DNA of 64,000 nucleotides from JAJRZL01 sp964557855 (GCA_964557855.1 CAZLBP010000008.1:1-64000), one strand, 5' to 3'; shown: positions 7,802 to 17,185, numbered from the stretch's first letter. Translations and numbers: made by a program. Notes: generated from the letters alone by a model not told the origin.

Positions 7802-8279
7802 CCCGGCGGATTATTCACAAACTGGAAGAACCGGGGCAACTGTCTGTATGACCAGCCAATTCTAATAACTTCATGATTCAACTCCGCTCACAATGACTGG
7901 AGCCTAATCACCCTGAACGACCCGGTTTTCCCTGTCATTCCTGCGAAGGCAGGAATCCACTCTTCCCAAGGGACAGGTCGCGACCTGTCCGCCATCCCCT
8001 CCCGGGTTTCGCCCACCGCTTGCAGTGAAATCCGATCGTCTATGGATGTTCCCACATTGCCCAATAGCGTCACATCTTCATCTGCTGTAAGTTGACTCTT
8101 CGCAGGGCAGGTCCGCTTCGGACGCGCCAATCATTACGTGCTCCACCAAAGTCCACATCTGCCATTCCCCGTCCTGTCAGCCTGAGCCAAGTCTAAGGTT
8201 GAAGTATGGTACTTACTCTATAGGAAGGGCTGCCGAGAGAGACCCCGACAGCCCTGGAAGGAGGAGGTTTATATTTATG
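7802..8279. repeat. Intergenic stretch with TGTCATTCCTGCGAA repeat
   Basis: A 478-nt gap without a supported gene. At 7932-7960 it holds TGTCATTCCTGCGAAGGCAG, a widespread bacterial intergenic repeat whose reverse translation reads WIPAFAGMT. It is followed by an imperfect palindrome GACAGGTCGCGACCTGTC (7972-7989). A related copy is at 12962-12990. An 80-codon minus-strand ORF here is a translation of the repeat. Confidence 0.7.
8226..8255 (-). terminator. Hairpin after the S41 protease gene
   Basis: AGGGCTG (8226-8232) pairs with CAGCCCT (8249-8255), 25 nt beyond the protease stop. No clear U-tract follows on the minus strand, so termination is only likely. Confidence 0.4.
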
Positions 8280-9674
8280 CTAATTTCTCGGATTACGATC
8301 GGTCTGGCCGTTGTCGTACCGTCCGACTACCTCCGCCACCCGGCCGTCTTCGTCACGCACGAAGTGTAACCGGAAGTCATCCAGCTCTTCGAACCCGAAC
8401 GTATCTTCATTCAAAGGGATCATTCTGAATCTCGGCCGTTCCTCACGCTGATAATAGAGATGACCATCTTCGAAGTATATATGTCTGGGGCCGTAATCGC
8501 CGGCGTATTCTCTCATCAGGGATTCGTCGATTGTAATCGGGTTCAGCTTGGCCTGTAAGCCCGAGATCACCCATTCCAGATCGGCAATAATATTCTCGTC
8601 CGTCTCTTGCGACTTGAGTTTCTTCATCGCCTCCAGCCGCGCCATATCCAGCGCCTGGTCAGCCGGAACTTCGATATGTGGCGTTACGCCAACTCCCTCC
8701 CAGTTCGCGCCCGTTATGGGGTTGACGGCACGTCCGTAAGGCACACGCATGCGTACCTGCAAATCGGCGAACGCGTGGCCTTCGACCGGGTGCGCTCCGC
8801 CGCCGGTCGTTTCGCCTATCACGGTCGCCCGCTCCAGGTTTTTCAGGTTGTATGTGAATTCCTCGGCGCCGGAGAAAGTGTAGGTGCTGGTTAACACATA
8901 GACCGGCACATCCGGCATTCGTCGGCCCACCACGTGGCTTTGTGTCCAGAACTGTCTGATTGTGTCTTCTTTACGGATATAGAAACTGTTCAGATGGACC
9001 GGCTCTCTGAAAAGGTAGCTGCTAATCAGCTGAATCATTGCCGGCGAGCCGCCGCCGTTTTCGCGCAGGTCAAAGATAAGGGCGCCACAGTTGCTGACAA
9101 AGTTCATTGCGGCCACTGCGATATCACCGGCCTCCGGTTCGCCGCTGAAACAGTTGAACTTCAGATAGCCGATATTTCCGGGCAGCCGCTTGACCTCACG
9201 AAAACAGAAATTGTCATACTTCGATTGTTCCAGCATCTCCCTCCTGACATCATAGGTCAACGTGTCGTCGACCATCCTCTCAAGCTCTGCGCGAGGTGCA
9301 TAGCGAACGGTCAGGTGTCGGTCCTTGCTGATGCTCTGCAGGTCCTCCGTAAGCGCCCGACAAAACTCTTGAAGATCATTGATCTCCGCGTATGCGTTAT
9401 CGACGTATTGGCGCCGAATGTGCTGCTCCATTTTCTCGGCCACATCGGGGAAGACGTATATATCGTGCAAAGTAACCGCGATACTATCAATGATTTCAGC
9501 CTGTGTACGACTGTCCACCGGAACCGGTTCATCGACGATGACACGTCGAACCTGACCGTGCACATTGGCGATGCCTATCAGGAGATATAGAATCGCAGTG
9601 CATAATAGCATCAGCGCCAGTTGCTGCAGTATCTCCAATTCCGTGTTCCACACGGCGACTATTTTTCGTTTCAT
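8280..9674 (-). CDS. S41 family (tail-specific/IRBP-like) serine protease
   Basis: A 464-residue protein with a GGGAGAG ribosome site before the ATG. Residues 17-37 form a signal anchor. An IRBP-like N-terminal helical region (50-150) precedes the S41 core: GNIGYLKFN (166-174), FDLRENGGGS (201-210) and TYTFSGAEEF (264-273), with catalytic Ser268. The loop GETTGGGAHP is also typical. A C-terminal 100-residue extension resembles the DUF3471-like tail seen on similar secreted hydrolases. There is no obvious PDZ domain, as in IRBP-type S41 enzymes. It probably degrades unfolded or peptide substrates in the periplasm. Confidence 0.88.
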   Translation of the reverse strand: MKRKIVAVWNTELEILQQLALMLLCTAILYLLIGIANVHGQVRRVIVDEPVPVDSRTQAEIIDSIAVTLHDIYVFPDVAEKMEQHIRRQYVDNAYAEINDLQEFCRALTEDLQSISKDRHLTVRYAPRAELERMVDDTLTYDVRREMLEQSKYDNFCFREVKRLPGNIGYLKFNCFSGEPEAGDIAVAAMNFVSNCGALIFDLRENGGGSPAMIQLISSYLFREPVHLNSFYIRKEDTIRQFWTQSHVVGRRMPDVPVYVLTSTYTFSGAEEFTYNLKNLERATVIGETTGGGAHPVEGHAFADLQVRMRVPYGRAVNPITGANWEGVGVTPHIEVPADQALDMARLEAMKKLKSQETDENIIADLEWVISGLQAKLNPITIDESLMREYAGDYGPRHIYFEDGHLYYQREERPRFRMIPLNEDTFGFEELDDFRLHFVRDEDGRVAEVVGRYDNGQTDRNPRN

Positions 9675-9765
9675 TTGTCTCTCCCAAAGACAGATTAGAT
9701 CAGTTCTTCCAAAGATGTATGTACGACAGGATGGGTGGAGTTGTTTCAGGTCGAAGTTGGTCAGC

Positions 9766-10506
9766 TTAGCGGCTTTTCACGTACATTAAATAAAACACAT
9801 ACCCATAACAATCAGAGTACTGCCGATAAACGTCAATCTCCGCCTGTGACTCGTCAAGAAAGTCGAGCACTTCCTCGGCGCCCGCATACTTCCGCCTCAT
9901 CTGACCGATACGCTCTTCCAACGGCCGATAGTAATCCCACCAGCACGAATCCGGCAATGCGAAATGGTCGACAAGTGTATATCCGGCCTCTTCAATAATC
10001 GCGATGTGTTCTGGTCCGGATTTCATTGCGGGATATACTCTTTCCCAATAAGACCGCAGCTCTTCGGGTGGATTACCCTTAAGCCAGGTCAGTTCGGTAA
10101 CGGCGATGAAACCTCCCGGTTTCAGAGACTGTTTGCAGAATTGAAGCCCCTTTTCGAAGCCCATGATATAAATGGCCCCTTCTGACCATATGATGTCAAA
10201 GCTGTGCGGCGCAAAGTCCATCTCGCTCATGGATCGGTTTACGGTCGTGACTCTTTCACCCACACCAGTATTCTCCGCCCGTATGTGGACTTCATCAAGG
10301 AAGGGCTGATGCGTATCCAGGGCAGTAATGTGTCCATTTGTGTGCTTGGCCAGCACCATCGTCTGTCGACCGGGCCCGCAGCCGATGTCGAGAATCTCGG
10401 GCTTGTCAGGAATATCGGGCAGCATGCGCAGCGCCTTCAGCGTTTGTTCATCACTCCCCGGCCCTTCCTGAGGTAGGGACGAAAACAGTTCCCAAAAGAG
10501 TTCCAC
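9766..10506 (-). CDS. SAM-dependent methyltransferase
   Basis: A 246-residue class I methyltransferase starting at GTG. Motif I ILDIGCGPGRQT (38-49) binds SAM. Acidic motif II is ITALDTHQPF, motif III is FDIIWSEGAIYIMG, and post-motif KPGGFIAVTEL follows. The C-terminal part is rich in Trp/Tyr (SCWWDYYRPLEERI). It resembles ubiquinone/menaquinone-type or small-molecule methyltransferases; the substrate cannot be named. It is separated by 91 nt from the S41 gene in the same direction, so co-transcription is possible. Confidence 0.85.
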   Translation of the reverse strand: MELFWELFSSLPQEGPGSDEQTLKALRMLPDIPDKPEILDIGCGPGRQTMVLAKHTNGHITALDTHQPFLDEVHIRAENTGVGERVTTVNRSMSEMDFAPHSFDIIWSEGAIYIMGFEKGLQFCKQSLKPGGFIAVTELTWLKGNPPEELRSYWERVYPAMKSGPEHIAIIEEAGYTLVDHFALPDSCWWDYYRPLEERIGQMRRKYAGAEEVLDFLDESQAEIDVYRQYSDCYGYVFYLMYVKSR

Positions 10507-10860
10507 GCGTGAAAGTTATTGTCAATTTACGCGTATGTCAATCCAGGCGGCAACAATTCAGGAACCTCGTTCCCAGGTTGAATTTGGGAATGCTCAAGCG
10601 GCAGGTCACATCCTCGCGAAAGACGAGGACAAGATTCGCCGCAACATTCCACCGCAACTACTTCTCTAGCTTAGGGTGAGGGCTTGTCCCTCGCCGGTCA
10701 CCCGCCCAAGACAGGCCCGGCCTCCCTGCAAGATATTGAACCCGTTCTGTCGGTTCTTGTCCGCCGAGTGCGAATGTGAACCGACAGCCGCCCCACATTC
10801 AATTGTATCAACCTCTCATAGCCATTGACTCCACCCGCCCGTCACCCGTAACTTCCCCTC
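10507..10860. repeat. Intergenic stretch with CTCGTTCCCA palindrome
   Basis: A 354-nt gap. At 10565-10593 it holds CCTCGTTCCCAGG-TTGAA-TTTGGGAATGC, one of at least eight copies of a palindromic family in this window. It is followed by CGGCAGGTCACATCC, related to the longer GTCGGGTCTTGAGCC-family repeat. I see no gene or convincing promoter in the remainder. Confidence 0.7.
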
Positions 10861-12879
10861 ATGCCACAACCGGACAAAAAGACTATCGATGAGCTCAAGA
10901 AGCTCCGGCAAGAGGTCGAGCTACATAACCGCCTGTACCACGTCGAGGACCAACCGACTATATCCGACGAAGAATTCGACCGGATGTTCGATCGGCTTCT
11001 GGAGATTGAGAAACAACACCCGGAACTGGTCACACCCGATTCCCCCAGCCAACGAGTAGGAGCACCTCCTTCCCGGAAGTTCGAGCCGGTGACTCACCGC
11101 ATCCCCATGCTGTCCCTGCAGAAAGTGACATCGATCGAAGAGTTCCGTGAATTTGACCGGCGAGTTCGCGAGGGTTTGGAGACTACGGATGAAATCAAGT
11201 ACGTCACCGAACCGAAGCTGGATGGTCTGGCTGTAGAACTGGTCTACCGCGACGGGATTTTCGTCGAAGGTTCCACACGCGGCGACGGCGTGACCGGTGA
11301 GAACATCACCCCCAATCTCAGAACGATCCGTAACATACCCTTACGTCTCAATGATAACACTTCCCAAAAGTACTCCCTGGTGGACGTACGCGGCGAAGTT
11401 ATCATGAAGCGGAGTGCATTCGAACGCCTTAACGAACAACTGCGCGCCGAGGGTCGGCAACCCCTGGCCAATCCCCGCAACGGCGCCGCCGGGTCCCTGC
11501 GACAACTGGATTCGTCAATCACAGCTTCTCGTCCGCTGATTTTCTATGCCTATGGTATCTCCGATACGATGCTGGCAGGTATTGACTCGCAGTCGAAAGC
11601 CGTGCAATTGCTCCAAGACAATGCTTTTTCGATCAACAACCGATTGCAAGTCGTCACCGGTGTCGATGAAGTCGAGCGGGAGTTCCAAATGCTATTGGCG
11701 GCCCGTCTGTCGCTGGACTATGAAATTGACGGCATGGTGGTTAAAGTCGATGATTTTTCCTTTCAGGAAATCCTCGGTAAGATATCGCGGGCGCCGCGCT
11801 GGGCGGTTGCCTGGAAATTCGCCGCCGCGCAAGCGGAAACCCGGCTTGTGGGTGTCGAGTTCTCAGTCGGTCGAACCGGTGCCGTCACACCGGTGGCCAA
11901 GCTCGAACCGGTGCGCGTGGGCGGTGTGACCGTCTCCAATGCCTCGTTGCACAATGAAGACGAGCTGCGGCAGCTCGATGCCCGCTTGGGAGACACGGTA
12001 CTCATACAACGCGCCGGGGACGTCATCCCCGAAGTAGTCTCTGTGGTAATTGAGAAGAGACCGAAAAAAAACAGGCGCATCGAATTCCCCGACTCCTGTC
12101 CATCCTGCGGGCAGCCTATCATCCGGCCGGAGGGAGAAGCCGCCCACCGGTGCGTCAACGCGGCTTGTCCGGCGCAGGTCGAGGGCCGCCTGTTTCATTT
12201 TGCCTCCAAAGGCGGGTTCGATATCGACGGCCTGGGCGCCAGGCTGGCCCGACAGCTCATCAGTGAAGGCCTCGTAAAGGATCCAGCCGATCTATTCTTT
12301 CTCACCAAAGAGCAGCTCCTCCCGCTGGACCTCATGGCCGAGAAGAAAGCGGATAATTTGCTGAACGCCATTGATCGATCCCGACATACGGAGCTTCCCA
12401 AAGCCATCTACGCCTTGGGCATATTCGGCGTGGGCGAAGCCGCCGCCCGACTATTGGCCGAACGGTTCGGTACGCTTGACGAACTCGCGGGTGCGTCGGT
12501 CGATGATCTGGTCGGGATTGAAGGGATCGGACCGATCCTGGCTAAACATATCCATGACTTCTTTCGCAACGAGGGCAACCGACGGATGTTGCGCAAACTG
12601 CGTGAAGGGGGCGTGGAATTCCCGGCCTACCAAGCAGCGTCGACCGCCGGCAGCTTGTCGGGCAAGACATTTGTCGTCACCGGCGCCCTGTCGCAGCCGC
12701 GCAACTACTTCAAGAATCTCATCGAGCAGCACGGCGGCAAGGTCACCGGCTCCGTCTCCGGCAGCACGGACTATCTCTTGTGCGGCTCCGACCCCGGCTC
12801 CAAACTCGCTAGGGCCAAGAATCTGAAAATCGAAGTGATCGATGAAGACGAGCTAAAAGCGCTGCTCGGACAAGGGTAG
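10861..12879 (+). CDS. ligA: NAD+-dependent DNA ligase
   Basis: A 672-residue protein, full length for bacterial LigA. The Ia domain (HNRLYHVEDQPTISDEEFD) binds NAD+. Adenylation motif TEPKLDGLAVEL carries nucleophile Lys119. The OB fold follows, then a four-cysteine zinc finger (CPSCGQPI ... CVNAACPAQVEG), helix-hairpin-helix repeats (GIFGVGEAAARLLAERFG, IEGIGPILA) and a C-terminal BRCT domain (GKTFVVTGALSQPRN). It seals nicks in replication and repair. No ribosome site is apparent before the ATG. The next genes are also DNA-processing functions but lie 273 nt away. Confidence 0.97.
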   Translation: MPQPDKKTIDELKKLRQEVELHNRLYHVEDQPTISDEEFDRMFDRLLEIEKQHPELVTPDSPSQRVGAPPSRKFEPVTHRIPMLSLQKVTSIEEFREFDRRVREGLETTDEIKYVTEPKLDGLAVELVYRDGIFVEGSTRGDGVTGENITPNLRTIRNIPLRLNDNTSQKYSLVDVRGEVIMKRSAFERLNEQLRAEGRQPLANPRNGAAGSLRQLDSSITASRPLIFYAYGISDTMLAGIDSQSKAVQLLQDNAFSINNRLQVVTGVDEVEREFQMLLAARLSLDYEIDGMVVKVDDFSFQEILGKISRAPRWAVAWKFAAAQAETRLVGVEFSVGRTGAVTPVAKLEPVRVGGVTVSNASLHNEDELRQLDARLGDTVLIQRAGDVIPEVVSVVIEKRPKKNRRIEFPDSCPSCGQPIIRPEGEAAHRCVNAACPAQVEGRLFHFASKGGFDIDGLGARLARQLISEGLVKDPADLFFLTKEQLLPLDLMAEKKADNLLNAIDRSRHTELPKAIYALGIFGVGEAAARLLAERFGTLDELAGASVDDLVGIEGIGPILAKHIHDFFRNEGNRRMLRKLREGGVEFPAYQAASTAGSLSGKTFVVTGALSQPRNYFKNLIEQHGGKVTGSVSGSTDYLLCGSDPGSKLARAKNLKIEVIDEDELKALLGQG

Positions 12880-13152
12880 GCCGCATTCTATCACTCCCTG
12901 CTCCACATTCCCGCTCCTCCTTTGTAATTCCTGCTCCATTTTTGTCATACCTGCTTCCTTTCTGTCATTCCTGCGAAAGCAGGAACCCAGTCCTTGCAGG
13001 TCAGGACCTGCACGGTCCTGACTATCCGACTAAACCAACGCATGCTCGCATAGTGCCACTCGTTAAGTAGGTAGCCTCAACCGCCAATTGAAGTGACCCC
13101 CACCGCCGTATGTCCTTGACATCGTACAAGTAAGTCACCATATACCCCCAGG
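12880..13152. repeat. TGTCATTCCTGCGAAAG repeat and degenerate tandem units
   Basis: The repeat TGTCATTCCTGCGAAAGCAG lies at 12962-12990. Upstream (12922-12965) three partial units of its first half (TTGTAATTCCTGC, TTGTCATACCTGC, CTGTCATTCCTGC) recur about every 22 nt. It then runs into GCAGGTCAGGACCTGC (12997-13012), a short palindrome. No gene is seen. Confidence 0.6.
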
Positions 13153-15558
13153 ATGCGCCTCGATTCACTGACCATCAAAAACTTCCGGGTCCTCAAGAGT
13201 ATCCACCTGGATTTCGGGGACGGGGTGACAGCTATTATCGGACTCAATGGGGCCGGCAAATCCTCCATTGTCGAGGCCGTTTCGTGGGTTCTCTATGGCA
13301 ATCAGGCCGCCCGATCCGGCAAGAACGAGATAAAATCAGCCTTTGCGCCGCCGCAGGAGAGCTGCAGCGTCAGCCTGGATTTCAATATCAACGGAGAAAA
13401 ATACCGGGTTACACGCCAACTGGTCGGTAAATCGGAGCGCCCCGAGGTCCAGCTCTTTCGCGGCGATTCTTCCGAATCTATCGGAGTCAACGAGACCCAG
13501 CGCTATGTCGGCGAACTGCTCGGTCTGGATTGGCGGGGATTCCTGACCTCATTCCTGGCCCGACAACAGGAGCTCAATGCTCTCTCGGACCTGCAGCCGG
13601 CTAAACGCCGCGAGCACCTGGCGGGGATGCTGGGCGTGACGCGACTGGATCGGATCATCACGCAAACAAAACAGGACATCCGGGTAAACCGTGAGAAAAC
13701 CGAGCTTCTGGAAAGACAGGTCACACAGGTCGACGTAGTCAATTCGAGAATCAAAGAGTTGAACGCCGCAATCGCCGAACTCAGCAAGAAGTCGGATCAG
13801 CTTACGGCGGCCGTCTCCGAGAAAGAAACATCAGCCAAAAAGGCAGCCCGTGATCTGGAGCAGGTTCAGGAAACCAGATCGACCTGGCTGCAGCTGCAGG
13901 CCAGATTGGAAGCATCCGTCAAGTCCGAGGCCGCGCTGCAGGAGCAAGCGGCCGAACTTAACAAAGAGCTCCGGATACTTGCGGAAAACAAAAAAGAAAT
14001 ACAAGTCCTGTCCGATCAACTGAAACCCTACGAAGAACTCAAGGCCGAATCGGAAGCCCTGGCCAGGATGAAAAACGAGCAGGAACTGGTCAATCGGCTG
14101 AAGCGGCAAAGATCGAATCTCGAAAAGGAACTCCATGAAGCGGTCCGGGAGCTTGAGCAAACAGAGACTGAAGAATCATCTATCCAACAAGAGTCGTCTG
14201 GTATTCCGGCCGACATATCACAGCAACTCTCTCGGAAAAAGACCGACCTGGACAAGGCCCGGCAGCAGTTCACTCGGGTCAAAGCACAGAAAGAGATCCT
14301 CAGCGCCGATATCGCCCGATTGACGAAGCAAATGAGCTCGATCTCCGAATTTGGTCCGGATTCCGTTTGTGACCGCTGTCTCCGTCCCCTCGGGAGCGAC
14401 CTGCCGGATATTAAACGCCACCTGACTCAGGAATTGAGTCAACTGGGGTCTCAGCGCCGGACTGTTGCTCAGGATTTGAAGGTAATCAAGGACCAGGGCA
14501 CGGCCTTGAAAAAGGAAACGGAAGAGCTTGAGGCGGTGTCCATCCGCCGAGGGGAACTGGATATCAGACTGAAAGCCGTCCGGAAGGAGAAAAGAACCCT
14601 CCAGAACCGGCATAAGAACCTGACTGACTCACTGGCATCCGTGGACAATGAACTGAAAGAAAAGGGGGCCGTCAGTTTCGATCAGAACCGATATGAGTCG
14701 CTCACCGGTCGGCTTCAGGAACTGGACACGGCCCGTTTGCGCCTCAGCACATTACAGGGGATAGTGGGCAGCGAGCCGGAGAAACGGGAGAAACTGCTTC
14801 GGTGTCAAAACAGCATCGCCGTCGCCGCCGAAGAAGCGGAAGGGCTAAAGAAGAAGCTCGCGCACCTGGATTACTCTGATGACCGGTTCCAGCGGATCTC
14901 CACTGCCTTCAAGGAAGCGCAGAGTCAACTCGAGGGAGCCAAAAACGAGCGGGTTGCCTGCCGCACCAAGCTGGAGGTCTCCAGAAATGAACTGGAGGTG
15001 CAGACCGGCCTGTTGGATAGGCTCAACCAGGCCGGCCGGCAGTTGGAAGAGTTGCGGCAAGACCGCTATTACGGCGAAAAACTGTCGCGGCTGTTCACCG
15101 AGTTTAGGGAGTTCTTGATTTCCCGTATTCGCCCAACTCTGTCTTCATTCTCAAGCACGCTGATTTCCGAAATGACGGACGGCAAATATACGTTCGTCGA
15201 CCTCGATGAGAAATACAATCTCCGAATCATGGATACCGATGAATACTTCGGCATCGACCGCTTCTCCGGTGGAGAGAAAGACCTGGCTAATCTGTGTCTG
15301 CGCCTGGCGATATCCTTGGCCCTGACCGAAGCGGCCGGGCTCAGCCGGTCTTTCGTCATCCTGGATGAAGTCTTCGGTTCCCAGGACGATACTCGCAAAG
15401 ATCTTATCATCAAGGCACTGACCAATCTCAAGGAGCGTTTTCCTCAGATCCTGTTGATTACCCATGTCGAAGACGTTAAAGATCGGGTGGATGGGCTCGT
15501 GTTCGTGGAGCCGACTGGCATGGGCTGGTCCGAAGTCAGGAACGGCAGCAGCGGCTGA
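13153..15558 (+). CDS. Rad50/SbcC-like SMC-family ATPase
   Basis: An 801-residue protein. The N-terminal ATPase lobe has Walker A GLNGAGKSS (from residue 35) and Q-loop region RQQELNALSD. Two long coiled-coil arms (about 170-400 and 415-640) flank a zinc-hook CDRC at 406-409. The C-terminal lobe has signature DRFSGGEKDLANL, Walker B SFVILDEVFGSQDD and a switch His (LLITHVED). This is Rad50/SbcC architecture, shorter than E. coli SbcC (about 1050) and near archaeal Rad50 size. The family works with an Mre11/SbcD nuclease, but none is adjacent; the next gene encodes an SNase-fold nuclease 1 nt downstream. Confidence 0.9.
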   Translation: MRLDSLTIKNFRVLKSIHLDFGDGVTAIIGLNGAGKSSIVEAVSWVLYGNQAARSGKNEIKSAFAPPQESCSVSLDFNINGEKYRVTRQLVGKSERPEVQLFRGDSSESIGVNETQRYVGELLGLDWRGFLTSFLARQQELNALSDLQPAKRREHLAGMLGVTRLDRIITQTKQDIRVNREKTELLERQVTQVDVVNSRIKELNAAIAELSKKSDQLTAAVSEKETSAKKAARDLEQVQETRSTWLQLQARLEASVKSEAALQEQAAELNKELRILAENKKEIQVLSDQLKPYEELKAESEALARMKNEQELVNRLKRQRSNLEKELHEAVRELEQTETEESSIQQESSGIPADISQQLSRKKTDLDKARQQFTRVKAQKEILSADIARLTKQMSSISEFGPDSVCDRCLRPLGSDLPDIKRHLTQELSQLGSQRRTVAQDLKVIKDQGTALKKETEELEAVSIRRGELDIRLKAVRKEKRTLQNRHKNLTDSLASVDNELKEKGAVSFDQNRYESLTGRLQELDTARLRLSTLQGIVGSEPEKREKLLRCQNSIAVAAEEAEGLKKKLAHLDYSDDRFQRISTAFKEAQSQLEGAKNERVACRTKLEVSRNELEVQTGLLDRLNQAGRQLEELRQDRYYGEKLSRLFTEFREFLISRIRPTLSSFSSTLISEMTDGKYTFVDLDEKYNLRIMDTDEYFGIDRFSGGEKDLANLCLRLAISLALTEAAGLSRSFVILDEVFGSQDDTRKDLIIKALTNLKERFPQILLITHVEDVKDRVDGLVFVEPTGMGWSEVRNGSSG

Positions 15559-15559
15559 T

Positions 15560-16216
15560 ATGGCGGATGCGACGAAAAGGAGAAGGCTTGTCCGTTGGGC
15601 CGTCATAATTACCCTTGTAGCCCTTATTGTCTCCTTTCGGCTGGTCGACGAGATCGGTCAGGATGTCAGCCCGGATTATCGGTTCGTCATCGTCAGAATC
15701 ATCGACGGTGACACGGTCGAACTACAGGGAGGCGACAAACTCAGGCTGCTCAGTATCGATACGCCGGAATCGGGCGAGCCGCTTTATGATGAAGCGACCC
15801 GGTTGCTGACCCGCCTTACCCTGGGTAAAACGGCGCGTATCGAGTACGGTCGCACCCGTCGGGATCGTTACGGGCGCCTGCTGGGGTATCTGTACGTCGA
15901 CGGCCTCTTCGTCAACAAGATCATCCTCGAGAATGGACTGGGCTATTTGTACTTGTTCCGGGATACGGAACTGAACAGCCCGCAGATACAAGAGCTGCTG
16001 CAAACGCAGCGCGCCGCCCTGGACAACCGGATCGGCCTGTGGGCGCTGCCCCGCGAGGCCGAGGACCACTATGTGGCCCGGCCCGGTTCCTTCCGCTTTC
16101 ATCGTCCGATTTGCAGCACCTTGTCACCCGACCCATCACCCCCTCATCGGATTTTCAACAGCCGCGAAGAAGCATTGTATGAAGGTCTGTCCCCCTGCCG
16201 ACGATGCAAACCGTAG
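15560..16216 (+). CDS. Membrane-anchored thermonuclease-like protein with Ada-type zinc tail
   Basis: A 218-residue protein from the ATG at 15560, 1 nt after the Rad50-like stop; an upstream in-frame start would overlap that gene heavily and is rejected. Residues 12-29 form an N-terminal membrane anchor. SNase (TNase) core: RIIDGDTVEL (47-56), LRLLSIDTPE (61-70) and RRDRYGRLLGYL (100-111) supply the usual metal and catalytic residues. The C-terminal 40 residues (HRPIC ... FNSREEALYEGLSPCRRCKP) match the Ada-type metal-binding module often fused to such nucleases. It probably acts at or outside the membrane. Tight coupling to the Rad50-like gene suggests co-expression. Confidence 0.87.
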   Translation: MADATKRRRLVRWAVIITLVALIVSFRLVDEIGQDVSPDYRFVIVRIIDGDTVELQGGDKLRLLSIDTPESGEPLYDEATRLLTRLTLGKTARIEYGRTRRDRYGRLLGYLYVDGLFVNKIILENGLGYLYLFRDTELNSPQIQELLQTQRAALDNRIGLWALPREAEDHYVARPGSFRFHRPICSTLSPDPSPPHRIFNSREEALYEGLSPCRRCKP

Positions 16217-16716
16217 TGGACAAATTTATCGTTCTATAGGCTTGACGGCCTGTTGGCCGAAACATATAGACAGTCCCTTTGCTCTTCGATTTCGCTCAGG
16301 GTGACTTACAAGTATTGTATCTGCGAAGGTACGTGTCAATCCACCGAAGGCACGAATTCACTTCTTCATTCGAAGGAATCTGTGCCCAGCTTTTGGGCCA
16401 GTCGAAAAACCCCGTGGGCTGTTGTGTCGGGTCTTGAGCCGGCGTCAGCGGGATTCTGACCCGGCACGTGATTCGGTGTCAGGCAGAAGCGGCAGGTCAC
16501 ACGACTCCGCTGACGTGGATTCGCACGACCTGCCGCAACAGCCAATGAGGTGTGCTACCCTGCTGATGCTCTTCACATTTCACATTACAAGCGGAATCGC
16601 TTCAAGTAAATTACAGAAGTATTTGCTTAAGAATGAGCTTTATTGTGTAATTCACTGTTAGTACTTACTGAGAGAAATATAGCTGACATGCATAAACTAA
16701 ACTGCAGGAGGTAGTC
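16217..16716. repeat. Intergenic repeat region with GTCGGGTCTTGAGCC-family copy
   Basis: At 16421-16538 lies a full copy of a composite repeat: a hairpin TGTCGGGTC...GACCCGGCA enclosing a smaller hairpin, then GGCAGGTCACACGACTCCGC and CACGACCTGCCGCAAC. Related copies are at 25781-25829, 41369-41420 (inverted) and 54248-54366. Upstream, 16280-16304 contains TCGATTTCGCTCAGGGTGAC, another common dispersed repeat. No gene is supported. Base composition becomes AT-rich after 16560. Confidence 0.75.
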
Positions 16717-16776
16717 ATGAAAGCTACAAGTTCGCATGTAACTATTAAAGTGATAATTATCTCATTCTTGGTTTAA
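16717..16776 (+). CDS. Possible 19-residue leader or truncated signal peptide
   Basis: ATG preceded by a strong ribosome site (GCAGGAGGTAGTC). It encodes MKATSSHVTIKVIIISFLV then TAA. The composition (Lys, then a hydrophobic run) is that of the start of a signal peptide or a small membrane peptide. It lies 8 nt before the left end of the IS630-type remnant, so it may be the stub of a disrupted secreted-protein gene. Length alone cannot prove translation. Confidence 0.3.
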   Translation: MKATSSHVTIKVIIISFLV

Positions 16777-16784
16777 TTAATCCT

Positions 16785-17146
16785 TACTATTGACACCTGC
16801 ATATTAAATGTTCTATGTTCTGGGCAGGAGGTATATGATGAGACCTTGTGGCAGCCCGGAGCAATTGGCGAATCGGCGCAAACGTGCGATCCGATTATTG
16901 GAGCAGGGGTACCAGCCGGTAGAAGTGGCGCGGCGACTGGGGGTTGAGCGGCGTAGCGTGCGTCGGTGGCAGGCAGCCTATAGTCGTGAGGGAGAATTAG
17001 GCATTGAGGCGCGACCATCGCCGGGGCGACGAGACACCACGGCCGTTCCCTCCAGAGAAAGCATCCGTTGCTCCGATCCTCTCTTCGACACAGTTCCCTT
17101 TCGTTACGCCTCAAATAGGACATTACTTATGCAGGATTCAATAGTA
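16785..17146. mobile_element. IS630-type deletion derivative with terminal inverted repeats
   Basis: Terminal inverted repeats at 16785-16816 (TACTATTGACACCTGCATAT...) and 17115-17146 (complement TACTATTGAATCCTGCATAA...) match at about 26 of 32 positions. Both ends carry TA, the target duplicated by IS630/Tc1-mariner elements. The 362-bp interior keeps only the N-terminal HTH part of a transposase. This is the structure of a non-autonomous, MITE-like derivative. Confidence 0.7.
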
Positions 17147-17185
17147 TATATTCCTTGCGTTGCTAATCATGATTGTATAGCTTGA
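16835..17185 (+). pseudogene. Truncated IS630-family transposase (HTH part only)
   Basis: AGGAGG precedes ATGATG. Residues 1-67 (MRPCGSPEQLANRRKRAIRL, then GVERRSVRRWQAAYSREG and LGIEARPSPGRR) are the N-terminal HTH of IS630-type transposases. After the PSPGRR segment (near 17035) the similarity stops, and the frame runs through the right terminal repeat to a stop beyond it. The whole DDE catalytic domain is missing, so it cannot transpose, though the HTH might still bind the ends. Confidence 0.75.

Noticed and set aside
7888..8130. 80-codon minus-strand ORF containing WIPAFAGMT
   Set aside because: This is the well-known chance translation of a dispersed intergenic repeat.
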